Source of the DNA: DASQHL01 sp963843685
Lineage (GTDB): Bacteria > Chloroflexota > Dehalococcoidia > DSTF01 > JACRBR01
DNA: 64,000 nt
Direction: 5' to 3'
Assembly (NCBI GenBank): GCA_963843685.1
Contig: CAWJLO010000010.1
Span: 124,001 to 188,000, forward strand
Shown: positions 24,916-35,760 of the stretch, in pieces
Layout of the letters: every line of letters begins with the position of its first letter
How positions within the stretch are numbered: position 1 is the first letter of the stretch
Program-made: the position numbers and the translations under genes
The notes under the pieces: model-generated
What the model was told of the DNA's origin: nothing
Seen by the model: the letters and a program-made list of their open reading frames with translations, nothing else
Databases searched by the model: none

Positions 24916-25176
24916 GTGGCTACTGTCTTCGAACGGGTGCGCAAGATCATCGTCGACCAGCTCGGCGTCGAAGAGGATCAGGTCGTCCCCAGCGCCTCCT
25001 TCGTGGAGGACCTCAACGCCGACTCCCTCGACCTCGTCGAGCTGATCATGTCCATGGAGGAGGAGTTCTCCAAGGACGGCAAGACGCTGGAGATCTCCGA
25101 CGAGGACGCCGAGAAGATCGCCACCGTCCAGGACGCCGTCGACTACCTCAAGGACCTCGGCGTCGACGACGAGTAG
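24916..25176 (+). CDS. acpP: Acyl carrier protein
   Basis: Carries growing acyl chains on 4'-phosphopantetheine. 86 residues, acidic, with the attachment site DSLDLVEL (Ser37) and the usual helix 3 and 4 (EISDEDAEKIATVQDAVDYL). The start is GTG 24916, with GAGGAG about 10 bases upstream. It is the last gene of the yceD-acpP unit and is followed by a strong terminator. No fabH, fabF or plsX is present nearby. Confidence 0.95.
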   Translation: MATVFERVRKIIVDQLGVEEDQVVPSASFVEDLNADSLDLVELIMSMEEEFSKDGKTLEISDEDAEKIATVQDAVDYLKDLGVDDE

Positions 25177-25200
25177 CCACACCCGAATCCGGACTCATCA

Positions 25201-25229
25201 GACGCCGCCTTCACCTCGAAGGCGGCGTC
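25201..25229 (+). terminator. Terminator of the fab/acpP operon
   Basis: GACGCCGCCTTC (25201-25212) and GAAGGCGGCGTC (25218-25229) form a perfect 12-bp stem with a 5-base loop, followed by TTCAT. It begins 24 bases after the acpP stop. The T tract is short, as often seen in GC-rich genomes. Confidence 0.8.
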
Positions 25230-25258
25230 TTCATGCCTGCGTAGCGCGCCCTCGCTGA

Positions 25259-25287
25259 TTGGGTTCCAATCCGCCCCGGCGTACAAT
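25259..25287 (+). promoter_or_regulatory. Promoter of tatB-tatC
   Basis: TTGGGT (25259-25264), a 17-base spacer and TACAAT (25282-25287) form a good sigma-70-type promoter. The tatB ATG is only 10 bases past the -10 box, so the 5' leader would be about 4 bases, essentially leaderless. No Shine-Dalgarno sequence is present. Confidence 0.6.
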
Positions 25288-25297
25288 TCATGCTGGT

Positions 25298-25792
25298 ATG
25301 AACTTCTTCGGCGTCGGCCCCGCGGAACTGCTCGTCATTCTCGTCGTTGCCCTCATCTTCGTGGGCCCCGAGCGGCTGCCCAAGCTCGCCGCCGACATCG
25401 CCCGCACCATCCGCGAGATCCGCAAGTACACCGGTGCCATCGCCGCCGAGTTCAACGACGTCATCCAGGACTTCGAGAAGGAGACCGCCGGCGAGCGCAG
25501 CGAGTGGAAAGAGATCGGCCAGGGCCTGACGGACGCCAGCAAGTCGATCACAGACGCCGTCCGCGGCGCCCAATCCGACGCCTCCGCCGCCCTGACGCTG
25601 CCCCCGTCCACCCCCGCCGCCTCGACATCCCCCGGCGGCCCTGCGCCAAACACCGCGCCTCAGCCCGCACCCGAATGGCGCGACATCGCCGACCCGCCGT
25701 CACCCGCCGACCCGGTCGCGCCCTTCCGGTCGGCTGATCCGCCCTCGAACGGCGCCGCCCCGTCGCCCGAGCCCGCGCAGGATCCCCGATGA
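25298..25792 (+). CDS. tatB: Sec-independent translocase subunit TatA/TatB
   Basis: 164 residues. An N-terminal hydrophobic helix (residues 7-22, AELLVILVVALIFVGPERLP) with the Glu and the FGPxxLP hinge is followed by an amphipathic helix (KLAADIARTIREIRKY). A Pro/Ala-rich tail from about residue 95 completes the protein. The GPERLPKLA hinge and the length favour TatB over TatA. With TatC it would export folded proteins bearing twin-Arg signals. The ATG at 25298 follows the promoter closely. The stop overlaps the tatC start (ATGA). Confidence 0.9.
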   Translation: MNFFGVGPAELLVILVVALIFVGPERLPKLAADIARTIREIRKYTGAIAAEFNDVIQDFEKETAGERSEWKEIGQGLTDASKSITDAVRGAQSDASAALTLPPSTPAASTSPGGPAPNTAPQPAPEWRDIADPPSPADPVAPFRSADPPSNGAAPSPEPAQDPR

Positions 25793-26562
25793 CGGCCACC
25801 GCCGGCGCAGCCAACGACCGCTCCGACGAGAAGGTCCTCACCATCATCGAGCACCTCCAGGAGCTGCGGACGCGCGTCATGATCAGCGCCGCCGCCCTCA
25901 TCGTCGGCGTGCTCGTCTCCATCTGGCCGCTGACGAAGTACACCATCCACTTCCTCGTCAAGCCCGGCCAGGACCAGGTCCCCGGCTTCAAGCTCCACCA
26001 GTTCCAGCTCCTCGACTACTGGAGCACCTACTTCCGCGTCTCGCTCCTCCTCGGCGTCGCCATCGCCATGCCCGTCATCATGTACGAGATCCTCGCCTTC
26101 GTCGCGCCCGGCCTCACGAAGCAGGAGCGCCGCTGGCTCTACCCCATCGTCATCGGCGCCAGCTTCATGTTCCTGCTCGGCATGGCCTTCGGCTACTACC
26201 TCGAGCTGCCGCCGGCCCTCCGCTTCCTGCTCAAGCCCAACACCAGCGACGTCGAGCCGACCATCGGCGTGCAGACCTACATCGACACCGTCACGCGCCT
26301 GCTGTTGATCACCGGCCTCGTCTTTGAGATGCCCTTCGTCATCATGGGCCTCGCCAAGATCGGCATCGTCACGTCGAAGAAGCTCTTGGGCTGGACCCGC
26401 TACGCCATCGTCGCCGCCGCCGTCCTCGCCGCCGTCGTCACGCCCTCGATCGACCCGATCACGATGATCGTCGTGATGATTCCGATCGTCGTCCTCTACT
26501 TCCTCGGCATCCTGCTGGCGAAACTCGTCGAGGCCAACTCGTTCCTCGGCGCCCGGCGTTAG
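25789..26562 (+). CDS. tatC: Sec-independent translocase subunit TatC
   Basis: 257 residues with six predicted membrane helices. Family landmarks are HLQELRTRVMISA at the N terminus (the conserved Glu of HLxELR), EILAFVAPGLTKQERRW, FGYYLELPPALRFL and VVTPSIDPITMIVVMIPIVVLYFLGI. TatC recognises the twin-Arg signal peptide. The peptide-binding lipoprotein at 45855 carries such a signal and is a likely client. The end overlaps the convergent ankyrin gene by 4 bases. Confidence 0.95.
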   Translation: MTATAGAANDRSDEKVLTIIEHLQELRTRVMISAAALIVGVLVSIWPLTKYTIHFLVKPGQDQVPGFKLHQFQLLDYWSTYFRVSLLLGVAIAMPVIMYEILAFVAPGLTKQERRWLYPIVIGASFMFLLGMAFGYYLELPPALRFLLKPNTSDVEPTIGVQTYIDTVTRLLLITGLVFEMPFVIMGLAKIGIVTSKKLLGWTRYAIVAAAVLAAVVTPSIDPITMIVVMIPIVVLYFLGILLAKLVEANSFLGARR

Positions 26563-27237
26563 CCCGACCGACGCGCCGCCACCCGTAGCCGCGCCGCCAG
26601 CTCGCTGTGCCCCTGCTCCCGCGCGACGTCCACCGGCGTCTTCCCCTCGTCGTTCTTCGCCGACGCATCCGCCCCGTGCGCCAGGAACAGCTCCGCCATC
26701 GCCAGCCCGCCGTGATGCGCCGGCGTGTGCAGCACCGAGAACCCCCCGTGCTGTTTCGCGTTCACGTCCGCCCCTGCCCGCACCAGCACTTCGCACGTCT
26801 CGAGCGCCGGCCCCCGCCCCGCCGCCGCCGCGTGCAGCGGCATGTTGCTGAGGAAGTTCTTCGTCACCGCCTCGACGTCCGCCCCCCGCTCGACCAGCAG
26901 CGCCACCGTCTCCGGGCTGCCGTAGTACGCCGCGAAGTGCAGCGCCGTGAACCCGTCCGGCGAGTACGCGCGCGCCAGCCCGGGATCCGCGTCCAGCAGC
27001 TCCCCCACCCGCGCCGTCCGCCCCAGCTGCGCCGCCTCGAACACGTCCAGCGCCGGCCCCGCCTCGATCAGCGCCTCCAGCACCGCCCCCCGCCCCAGGT
27101 ACCGCGCCAGTTGCGCCGCCGTGATCCCGTCCTCCCCCTTCGCCCGCGCCAGCCCCGCATCCCCACCCAGGATGCGCCCTCACCCGCCCGACATCATCCT
27201 CCACCACCGCCTCGAACAGCTCATCCAGGGTCGCCAT
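26559..27237 (-). CDS. Ankyrin-repeat protein, one frameshift near the N terminus
   Basis: From 27083 to 26559 one frame encodes 174 residues with at least four ankyrin repeats: PDGFTALHFAAYYGSPETVA, then a MPLHAAAAGRGPALETCEVL unit, VLHTPAHHGGLAMAELFLAHGADAS and KTPVDVAREQG. Upstream, ATG 27237 with GGAGG 7 bases before it starts MATLDELFEAVVEDDVGRV in another frame. After one base is skipped near 27185 it continues as ILGGDAGLARAKGEDGITAA and joins the repeats. So the intact protein would be about 225 residues. Ankyrin proteins bind other proteins; no partner is evident. Confidence 0.75.
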
Positions 27238-27279
27238 CGGACCACCTCCCGCGTCTCGCTTCCCGCGTCCCGCTTCCTG

Positions 27280-27301
27280 TATAATTAGTTGCAGCAGCTA
27301 A
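27280..27301 (+). promoter_or_regulatory. marR promoter -10 box with overlapping imperfect palindrome
   Basis: A consensus TATAAT occupies 27280-27285. It is followed directly by TTAGTTG-CAG-CAGCTAA (27285-27301), a palindrome with one mismatch. An operator at the transcription start is the usual site of MarR autorepression. AAGGAG lies 8 bases before the GTG start. No good -35 box is visible, which would suit a regulated promoter. Confidence 0.55.
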
Positions 27302-27328
27302 CTTACTCGCGCGAAGGAGCCCCGTCAA

Positions 27329-27772
27329 GTGCCCGACACCACATCGCCAGACGTCGACGACCTCGCCATCCGCCTCCACTCCGCCGCCCTCCACCTCATG
27401 CGCCGCATCCGCCGCGAGGACGACGCCACCGGCGTCTCCGCCCCCCAGCTCTCCGCGCTCTCCTGCGTCGCCTTCGGCACCCCGCACACCCTCGGCGAGC
27501 TCGCCCACATGGAGCAGGTCTCCCCGCCCACCATGACCCGCATCGTCGCCGCGCTCGAGCAGCAGAAGCTCGTCACGCGCACCAGCCCCGCCGCCGACAG
27601 GCGCGTCTCCAGCATCATCGCCACGCCAAAGGGCCGCCGCATGATCGAGCAGGGCCGCGACCGCCGCGCCGCATTCCTCGCCCGCCACCTCGCCGCGCTC
27701 CCCGCCGCCGACCGCCGCGCCCTCTCCCGCGCCGCCGACCTCATGCTCAAGATCTACGAGGAGTCACGATAG
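27329..27772 (+). CDS. MarR family transcriptional regulator
   Basis: A 147-residue winged-helix dimeric regulator. The recognition region reads TLGELAHMEQVSPPTMTRIVAALEQQKLV and the wing RTSPAADRRVSSIIATPKGR, with the DRR motif of MarR proteins. GTG start at 27329. The gene is preceded by a palindrome over its own promoter and could also act on nearby genes. The ligand is unknown. Confidence 0.9.
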   Translation: MPDTTSPDVDDLAIRLHSAALHLMRRIRREDDATGVSAPQLSALSCVAFGTPHTLGELAHMEQVSPPTMTRIVAALEQQKLVTRTSPAADRRVSSIIATPKGRRMIEQGRDRRAAFLARHLAALPAADRRALSRAADLMLKIYEESR

Positions 27773-27806
27773 CGACTTGCGCGGTGGTGCGAGGTACGCT
27801 GACCGC

Positions 27807-28079
27807 ATGAACCCCCTCCGCTGGCTCGCGAAGCGCCTCATCGGCCCGGACGACGACCCGCCGCCCGACCCCGAACGCCTCGTGACGATCGCCGAGGGCC
27901 CCGACGGCGTTACCGGTCTCTGGCAGAGCACACTGGAGAGCGAGGGCATCCCCTCCGCCCTGAAACGGACGAGCATCGTCATGTACGCCCCGCCCAACTA
28001 CGAGCTGCAGGTCCGCTACAAGGACTTCGTCCGCGCCCGCGCCATCCTCGGCCTCGACGACGAGATCAATGTGGGTTGA
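27807..28079 (+). CDS. DUF2007-like small protein
   Basis: 90 residues; the segment LVTIAEGPDGVTGLWQSTLESEGIPSAL, followed by APPNYELQVRYKDFVRARAILG, matches the pattern of DUF2007 (putative signal-transducing) proteins: a betaalphabeta fold in which LESEGI and the ARAIL helix are typical. TACGCT lies 6 bases before the ATG, another leaderless-type arrangement. It ends shortly before the protease-like gene. The function is unknown. Confidence 0.65.
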   Translation: MNPLRWLAKRLIGPDDDPPPDPERLVTIAEGPDGVTGLWQSTLESEGIPSALKRTSIVMYAPPNYELQVRYKDFVRARAILGLDDEINVG

Positions 28080-28132
28080 GCCGAGCACGCACTCGTGGGG
28101 TGGCGCCTCTCGTCGAGACCCACCAGCGCTCG

Positions 28133-28161
28133 TTGCCAGCAAGCTTGTCACGGCCTATGAT
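28133..28161 (+). promoter_or_regulatory. Promoter of the protease-like lipoprotein gene
   Basis: TTGCCA (28133-28138), a 17-base spacer and TATGAT (28156-28161) form a clear sigma-70-type promoter. The ATG at 28170 is 8 bases past the -10 box, so the transcript would be leaderless or nearly so. Confidence 0.6.
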
Positions 28162-28169
28162 CTGCCGCG

Positions 28170-29379
28170 ATGCGAGGGTCTAACCTTTCTCTGGATCGAT
28201 TCCTCTTCGTTATCGTCATCTCGGTCACGATCCTCGGGAGCGCGTGTTCTGGCTCCTCGAAGAGCTCACCAACCGCGACTGAGATCATCGCTACATCGAC
28301 GCCTGTCGCAACCCCCACGCCAACCTGCACCGACGAGACAGCCTTCGCGCTCGTAGGACCGTCGGTTGCGCGCGTTGCGGCAGGCGGTACGGTCGCGTCT
28401 GGCGTGGTCGTGGGCAACGACTTGGTCTTTACGAGCGCGATTCCAGTTCAAGAGGGCGACCCGGTAACTGTGGGGCTCAACGGCCAAGCAACTGATGGTC
28501 ACGTCGTCGCGGTCTCTCTAGGGATCTTCGCATTGATAGAGACTCCGACCCTGGGAGCACCGGCCGTCAATTGGGGTTATGTGAGCGCACTCACTCCAGG
28601 ACGCCGCCTGCTTGCACTTGGATTCGGCCCGGACACACCGGGCGAGCCCGCCAGCTCCGCTGGCATCTTCTCGGCCATTCGGCAGGAAGGGGCACTGAGG
28701 GTGCTCGAAACAGATATTAGGTTTCCCGCCGGGACGTCAGGCGGCCCGGTCTTTACGCAGTGCGGTCAGGTCGTCGGCCTAGCGATCCGGCCCGATGTGA
28801 CGCAGGACGGCCGCGCGATTCCGGCTGACTCCGCGCAGGACTTCCTGCGCGACCTGGAGCGGCTCGCTCGGCGCCCCCTTCGGCCAGCGTCCCAGCAAGT
28901 CCAACTCAGCCTCTCCCCGGAGCATCCGCGCCGGTTGCAGACGTCTGCGGGAATGGCGCATCTGTATCCCTCGCCGGTGCCTCTCCCATTGGCCGCACCT
29001 ATCACTCCGGCGAGGTTATTACCCTGCGGTTCTCGTACGTCGGGCCGGGCTGCAAGAGTTCGGCCGTGACTCTGTCGGGGTTCCACGCGGGGAGCAGCCC
29101 CATGTACCAGTACTGGTGCGTCGCGCCGGCACCAGAGCAGAACACGGTCGCCAGATGCAGCGGTGGTCGCCTGATCGATAGTGGGCGGTCTCTGAGCAGG
29201 TCCCTCTTGAAGGAGCCGCCGTAGACGTCACCATCCCATCATCTGACATACATCCGCCTCCCCCCGCTACAGTCGATCGAATGGAAGGATTCACCGTCTG
29301 CGAGATCACGGTCGAGTTGAACGAAGCGCGCTTTCCCGGCCATATCTTCCAGCAGACGTTCGGAGGACCATGCCTATGA
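28170..29379 (+). pseudogene. Trypsin-like serine protease-fold lipoprotein, catalytically incomplete and frameshifted
   Basis: The first frame encodes a lipoprotein signal (lipobox GSAC, Cys26), a Thr/Pro linker and a trypsin-like domain with GTSGGPVF (Ser190). The strand that should carry TAAH reads FTSAIPV, and no Asp is found in SLGIFALIE, so His and Asp of the triad are missing. Coding quality then moves to a second frame near 28900 (a segment with VSLAGASPIGRTYHSGEVI and YVGPGCKSS) and to a third after about 29200 (GFTVCEITVELNEARFPG), ending at 29379. It is likely a decaying gene with an extra C-terminal beta domain. Indel errors are the alternative. Confidence 0.6.
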
Positions 29380-29500
29380 CCGCTTCATGAGGCCCCCGTA
29401 AGAGCAGCGCTCCACCTTATGTCACCCCACCCACATTCCGATCACCCGCTCGATCACCTGCACCACCTCGCTCCCGACATATGATATGCTCCCCCCAACG

Positions 29501-30325
29501 GTGGCGAGGTTACGACAGCCGGGAGCGCGCGCGCTCCACTCGGCCCTCACGGGCGTTGCGGGTGGGTCGTTCAGCGGTCTCACGGGCGTGGGTGGCGGCG
29601 CCATCATGGTGCCCCTCCTCACGGGTCGGCTCCATCTGAGCCAGCACCGCGCCCACGGCACGTCCCTCGCCATCATTACGTTCGTCGCGGCTTCCGGCGT
29701 CGCCGGCTACTGGCACGCCGGAAACATCGACTGGCGGCTCGTGCTCGCCCTCGCACCGGGCGCCGTGGTCGGCGTCTACGTGGGGGCGCGGACGATGGTG
29801 AGGGTGCCCGCGCTGCAGCTCAGGCTGCTCTTCGGGACATTCCTCCTCTTCGTCGCGTTCCGCCAGCTCGTCTGGCACGTCTCGGCCGGCACGCCGCAGG
29901 GAGGCGCGGCGGGCCTGCTGATCGCCACCGCGTTCGGCCTCGCCGGCGGCGTGCTCGCCGGCATGCTGGGCGTCGGCGGCGGCGCGATCTTCGTGCCGGC
30001 GATCGTGATCTTCGGGCTGGCCCACGTCGCCGCCAACGAGGATCCGCAGAAGGTCGCGCAGGGCGTGTCGCTGACGGTCATCGTGTGCACCGGCCTCTTC
30101 GGGACGGTCACGAACCTGCGGCAGGAGACGGTCGATATCGAAACGGTGATCTGGGTCGTGCCACTGGCCGTCGTCGCGGCGTTCAGCGCCTCGCTGCTCG
30201 CCAACGGGCTCGATTCGGGCGCGCTGAAGGCGATCTACGGGTTCACCGCCCTCGCCCTCTCCGCCCAGATCTTCTACACCACCCTCAGGGCGCTCCGTCA
30301 GCGCCCCATAATGGAGAGAGCATGA
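29501..30325 (+). CDS. TauE/SafE family sulfite or sulfonate permease
   Basis: About 274 residues with seven to eight predicted membrane helices and two inverted family motifs: GSFSGLTGVGGGAIMVPLL and VLAGMLGVGGGAIFVPAIV. Members move sulfite, sulfonates or other small anions. The frame opens at ATG 29486, but TATGAT (29480-29485) immediately before it would place the transcript start downstream of that ATG, so GTG 29501 is my choice; both are uncertain. The stop overlaps the next gene's ATG (ATGA). Confidence 0.85.
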   Translation: MARLRQPGARALHSALTGVAGGSFSGLTGVGGGAIMVPLLTGRLHLSQHRAHGTSLAIITFVAASGVAGYWHAGNIDWRLVLALAPGAVVGVYVGARTMVRVPALQLRLLFGTFLLFVAFRQLVWHVSAGTPQGGAAGLLIATAFGLAGGVLAGMLGVGGGAIFVPAIVIFGLAHVAANEDPQKVAQGVSLTVIVCTGLFGTVTNLRQETVDIETVIWVVPLAVVAAFSASLLANGLDSGALKAIYGFTALALSAQIFYTTLRALRQRPIMERA

Positions 30326-31044
30326 GCATGGATGCCACCGAGAAGCGCCGCGCCCTCGCCCTGATCGCGAAGCAGGTCTCGTCCTGCACCGACTGCGGCC
30401 TCTGCCGCGGCCGCACCCACGCCGTCCCCGGCGAGGGCAACGCCGACGCCGACATCATGTTCATCGGCGAGGGCCCCGGCTTCTACGAGGATCAGCAGGC
30501 CCGCCCCTTCGTCGGCGCCTCCGGCAAGTTCCTCGACGAGCTCCTCCGCTCGATCAACCTCGACCGCAAGTCCGTCTTCATCGGCAACGTCGTGAAGTGC
30601 CGCCCGCCGAACAACCGCGATCCCCAGGCGGACGAGATCGCCGCCTGCAAGAAGTACCTCGACGCGCAGGTGGAAGCGATCGCGCCGAAAGTCATCGTCA
30701 CGCTCGGCCGCCACTCCATGCAGCGCTACTTCCCCGGCGAGTCGATCAGCCGCGTCCACGGCCAGCCGCGCCGCAAGGGCGACCAGGTCGTCGTGCCGAT
30801 GTATCACCCCGCCGCCGCCCTGCACCAGGGCAGCCTGCGCGCCGTCATCGAGGCCGATTTCAAGCGCCTGCCCGACTTCCTCGCGAAGACGCTCGCCGGA
30901 GCCGCGGTCGCAGCCGCGCAGTCGGCGCCCGCGTCTGACGCGAAGACCGAGCGCGTGCCCGCACACCTCTCAACAAAGCCGGCGCCGGCGGCCAAACCGG
31001 CCGAACAACCGCAAGGCGAGCCGCAGCAGATGCGGCTCCTGTAA
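30322..31044 (+). CDS. Type 4 (Fe-S) uracil-DNA glycosylase
   Basis: 240 residues. Motif GEGPGFYEDQQARPFVG is the family 4 active-site region, NVVKCRPPNNRDP holds the strand that follows, and MYHPAAALHQ is the C-terminal motif. Cysteines 22, 25, 28, 93 and 109 supply the 4Fe-4S ligands (the 16-residue gap between the last two is as in known members). It removes uracil from DNA. The last 45 residues are an Ala/Pro/Lys-rich tail ending QQMRLL, possibly a clamp-interacting peptide. It is coupled to the permease gene and precedes rnj by 8 bases. Confidence 0.92.
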   Translation: MSMDATEKRRALALIAKQVSSCTDCGLCRGRTHAVPGEGNADADIMFIGEGPGFYEDQQARPFVGASGKFLDELLRSINLDRKSVFIGNVVKCRPPNNRDPQADEIAACKKYLDAQVEAIAPKVIVTLGRHSMQRYFPGESISRVHGQPRRKGDQVVVPMYHPAAALHQGSLRAVIEADFKRLPDFLAKTLAGAAVAAAQSAPASDAKTERVPAHLSTKPAPAAKPAEQPQGEPQQMRLL

Positions 31045-31052
31045 AGGAAGCT

Positions 31053-32705
31053 ATGGCAGATACCCCGCTCCGCGTTATCCCACTCGGTGGCCTCGGCGAG
31101 ATCGGCAAGAACATGATGCTCTTCGAGTACGGCGACGACGTCATCGCCGTCGACTGCGGACTCATGTTCCCTTCGGAGGAGATGCTCGGCGTCGACCTCG
31201 TCATCCCCAACGTCAGCTACCTCCTCGAGAACAAGAAGAACCTGCGCGCCATCTTCATCACCCACGGCCACGAGGACCACACCGGCGCCCTCCCCTACAT
31301 CCTGCGCCAGATCAACGCTCCCGTGTACGCCACGCCGTTGGCGCACGGACTGATCACCGTAAAGCTCAAGGAGGCACGCCTCCTCGGTTCGACCGACCTC
31401 CGCGAGATCCGCCCCGGCGACTCCGTGCAGGAAGGACCATTCACCGTCGAGCCGTTCCAGGTCGCCCACAGCATCCCCGACTCCGTCGGCTACGCCATCC
31501 ACACGCCACTCGGCACCTGCGTCCACACCGGCGACTTCAAGCTCGACCACACGCCCGTCATGGGCCAGTCGACCGACCTCGCCCGTCTCGCCCAGCTCGG
31601 CGATGACGGCGTCCTCCTCCTCTGCGGCGACTCCACCTACGCCGAGGTCCCCGGCTACACCCCGTCCGAGCAGATCGTCGGCGACTCGCTGTTCCAGTTC
31701 ATGGCCAAGGCCGACGGGCGCGTCATCGTCACGACGTTCGCCTCGCTCATCGCCCGCGTGCAGCAGGTCTTCGACGCCGCCGAGCGCTGCCAGCGCCGCG
31801 TCTTCATCACCGGCCGCAGCATGATCGACAACGTCAACATGGCCATCGAGCGCGGCTACCTGCGCGCCCCGGAGGGCATGCTCGTCAACCTGCGCGAACT
31901 CCCGAGCGTCCCGCTCGAGCAGCTCACCATCATCACCACCGGCAGCCAGGGCGAGCCGACCTCCGCCCTCACCCGCATGGCCAACCAGGACCACCAGCAC
32001 GTGAAGATCGTCGAGGGCGACACCGTCATCCTCTCCGCCTCCGCCGTCCCCGGCAACGAGGCCCTCGTCCACCGCACCGTCGACAACCTCTTCAAGCTCG
32101 GCGCGCGCGTCCTCTACAACCGCATCGCCGACGTGCACGTCCGCGGCCACGCGGCGCAGGAAGAGCTGAAGATCGTCCACGCGCTCGTCCGCCCGCGCTA
32201 CTTCGTCCCCGTCCACGGCGAGTACCGCCACATGGTGCTGCACGCGCAGGTCGCCGAATCGCTCAACCAGGGCACCGACACGTTCATCATGACCGACGGC
32301 GACGTGCTCGAGCTCACGGACGCCGGCGCCAACTTCGGCGAGCGCGTCGACGCCGACTACGTCTACGTCGACGGCCTCGGCGTCGGCGACATCGACCACG
32401 TCGTCCTCCGCGACCGCAAGCACCTCGCCTCCGACGGCATGGTCGTCGTCATCGTCGCCATGGATAAGCAGACCGGCCGCATCGCCGGCCGCCCGGAGGT
32501 CGTCTCACGCGGCTTTGTCGACATGGACGAGAGCGAAGACCTGATCGAGCGCGCCCGCGAGCAGGTCGTGAAGTCGCTGCAGGGCGCCGACCACATCGTC
32601 GAGTGGGGCGCCGTCCACACGCAGGTGAAGGACGGCCTCGCGAAGTTCCTGTACGATGAAACGAGGCGGCGCCCCATGGTGCTGCCCGTCGCCATGGAGG
32701 TCTGA
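31053..32705 (+). CDS. rnj: Ribonuclease J
   Basis: 550-residue metallo-beta-lactamase/beta-CASP ribonuclease with 5'-exo and endo activities in mRNA decay and rRNA maturation. Key blocks are LGGLGEIGKNM at the N terminus, HGHEDH (71-76), FKLDHTPV, the beta-CASP motifs TTGSQGEPTSAL and VHVRGHAAQEE, FVPVHGEYRH and the C-terminal dimerisation domain to LAKFLYDETRRRP. It sits in a row with the uracil glycosylase and ftsK, with gaps of 8 and 3 bases. Confidence 0.96.
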   Translation: MADTPLRVIPLGGLGEIGKNMMLFEYGDDVIAVDCGLMFPSEEMLGVDLVIPNVSYLLENKKNLRAIFITHGHEDHTGALPYILRQINAPVYATPLAHGLITVKLKEARLLGSTDLREIRPGDSVQEGPFTVEPFQVAHSIPDSVGYAIHTPLGTCVHTGDFKLDHTPVMGQSTDLARLAQLGDDGVLLLCGDSTYAEVPGYTPSEQIVGDSLFQFMAKADGRVIVTTFASLIARVQQVFDAAERCQRRVFITGRSMIDNVNMAIERGYLRAPEGMLVNLRELPSVPLEQLTIITTGSQGEPTSALTRMANQDHQHVKIVEGDTVILSASAVPGNEALVHRTVDNLFKLGARVLYNRIADVHVRGHAAQEELKIVHALVRPRYFVPVHGEYRHMVLHAQVAESLNQGTDTFIMTDGDVLELTDAGANFGERVDADYVYVDGLGVGDIDHVVLRDRKHLASDGMVVVIVAMDKQTGRIAGRPEVVSRGFVDMDESEDLIERAREQVVKSLQGADHIVEWGAVHTQVKDGLAKFLYDETRRRPMVLPVAMEV

Positions 32706-32708
32706 TCG

Positions 32709-35108
<2,400 letters not shown>

Positions 35109-35247
35109 ACCGACCGCTGCGCCTGCTAATCAAACCCGGACTCTCGACGCTCGAAGCAGGCGGCGCGCCTCTCCCGCTCCGCGGCTTCAGACTGCATCTG
35201 ATGCAGCGCGCAGCTCACCCCCCATTTCCTGCACCGACGATGCGCAA

Positions 35248-35745
35248 GTGCGCGCCGTAGGCCTGTCCTTTCTCCTCACCGCGGTTGGAACCATGGTCGC
35301 GGTCAGAGTGGCATACCCCCAAGCCAACCTCTTCCCGCTCGACCAACGTACGCAGTTCTTAATAGATGAAGCTTGGCCCGCATTTGCGTTTGCGCTCCTA
35401 ATCGCCACATCCATGGTCTTCAATGTCTATGTACTGCTGATTCTCATCAGCGACCTCCGAGGACGCGGCCTAGTGTCGTCGCTCGCCGAACGGGCTGCGG
35501 GTTCCCACGTGAACGACTGGCTCGACTTCATCAATCCTCCTGAAGTTCAAACGGGCTTCAGCCTTGCCCTACGAGTGGGCCAACAAGAAAAGGAGGTGGC
35601 CGAGGGAACCTACCACCCGTTCGTAACCGCCGAGCCCGTTGACACGGACGGCCGAGCCCTCCAATCGCGACGAGAAGACCTCGCCGCGGCGTCGTGGCGG
35701 CATTCATGGAGACGCTCCCGGGTTCGAGTTGCGGCAACTCGATGA
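35248..35745 (+). CDS. Hypothetical membrane protein, probably 5' part of a frameshifted gene
   Basis: 165 residues from GTG 35248 with two hydrophobic segments (VGLSFLLTAVGTMVAVRVAY and FAFALLIATSMVFNVYVLLILI), then a soluble part. The last 40 residues become Arg-rich and unnatural. In the neighbouring frames the reading continues as APGFELRQLDEHVDTHWW and then into the open frame at 35761. So this is likely the N-terminal half of a longer membrane protein broken near 35680-35765. Base composition is clearly less GC-rich than the flanks. The family is not recognised. Confidence 0.5.
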   Translation: MRAVGLSFLLTAVGTMVAVRVAYPQANLFPLDQRTQFLIDEAWPAFAFALLIATSMVFNVYVLLILISDLRGRGLVSSLAERAAGSHVNDWLDFINPPEVQTGFSLALRVGQQEKEVAEGTYHPFVTAEPVDTDGRALQSRREDLAAASWRHSWRRSRVRVAATR

Positions 35746-35760
35746 ACACGTCGATACGCA

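Noticed and set aside
25255..25275. T-arm-like GGGTTCCAATCC, possible tRNA
   Set aside because: No acceptor, D or anticodon arms can be drawn around it. It overlaps a good promoter (TTGGGT, 17 bases, TACAAT) for tatB.
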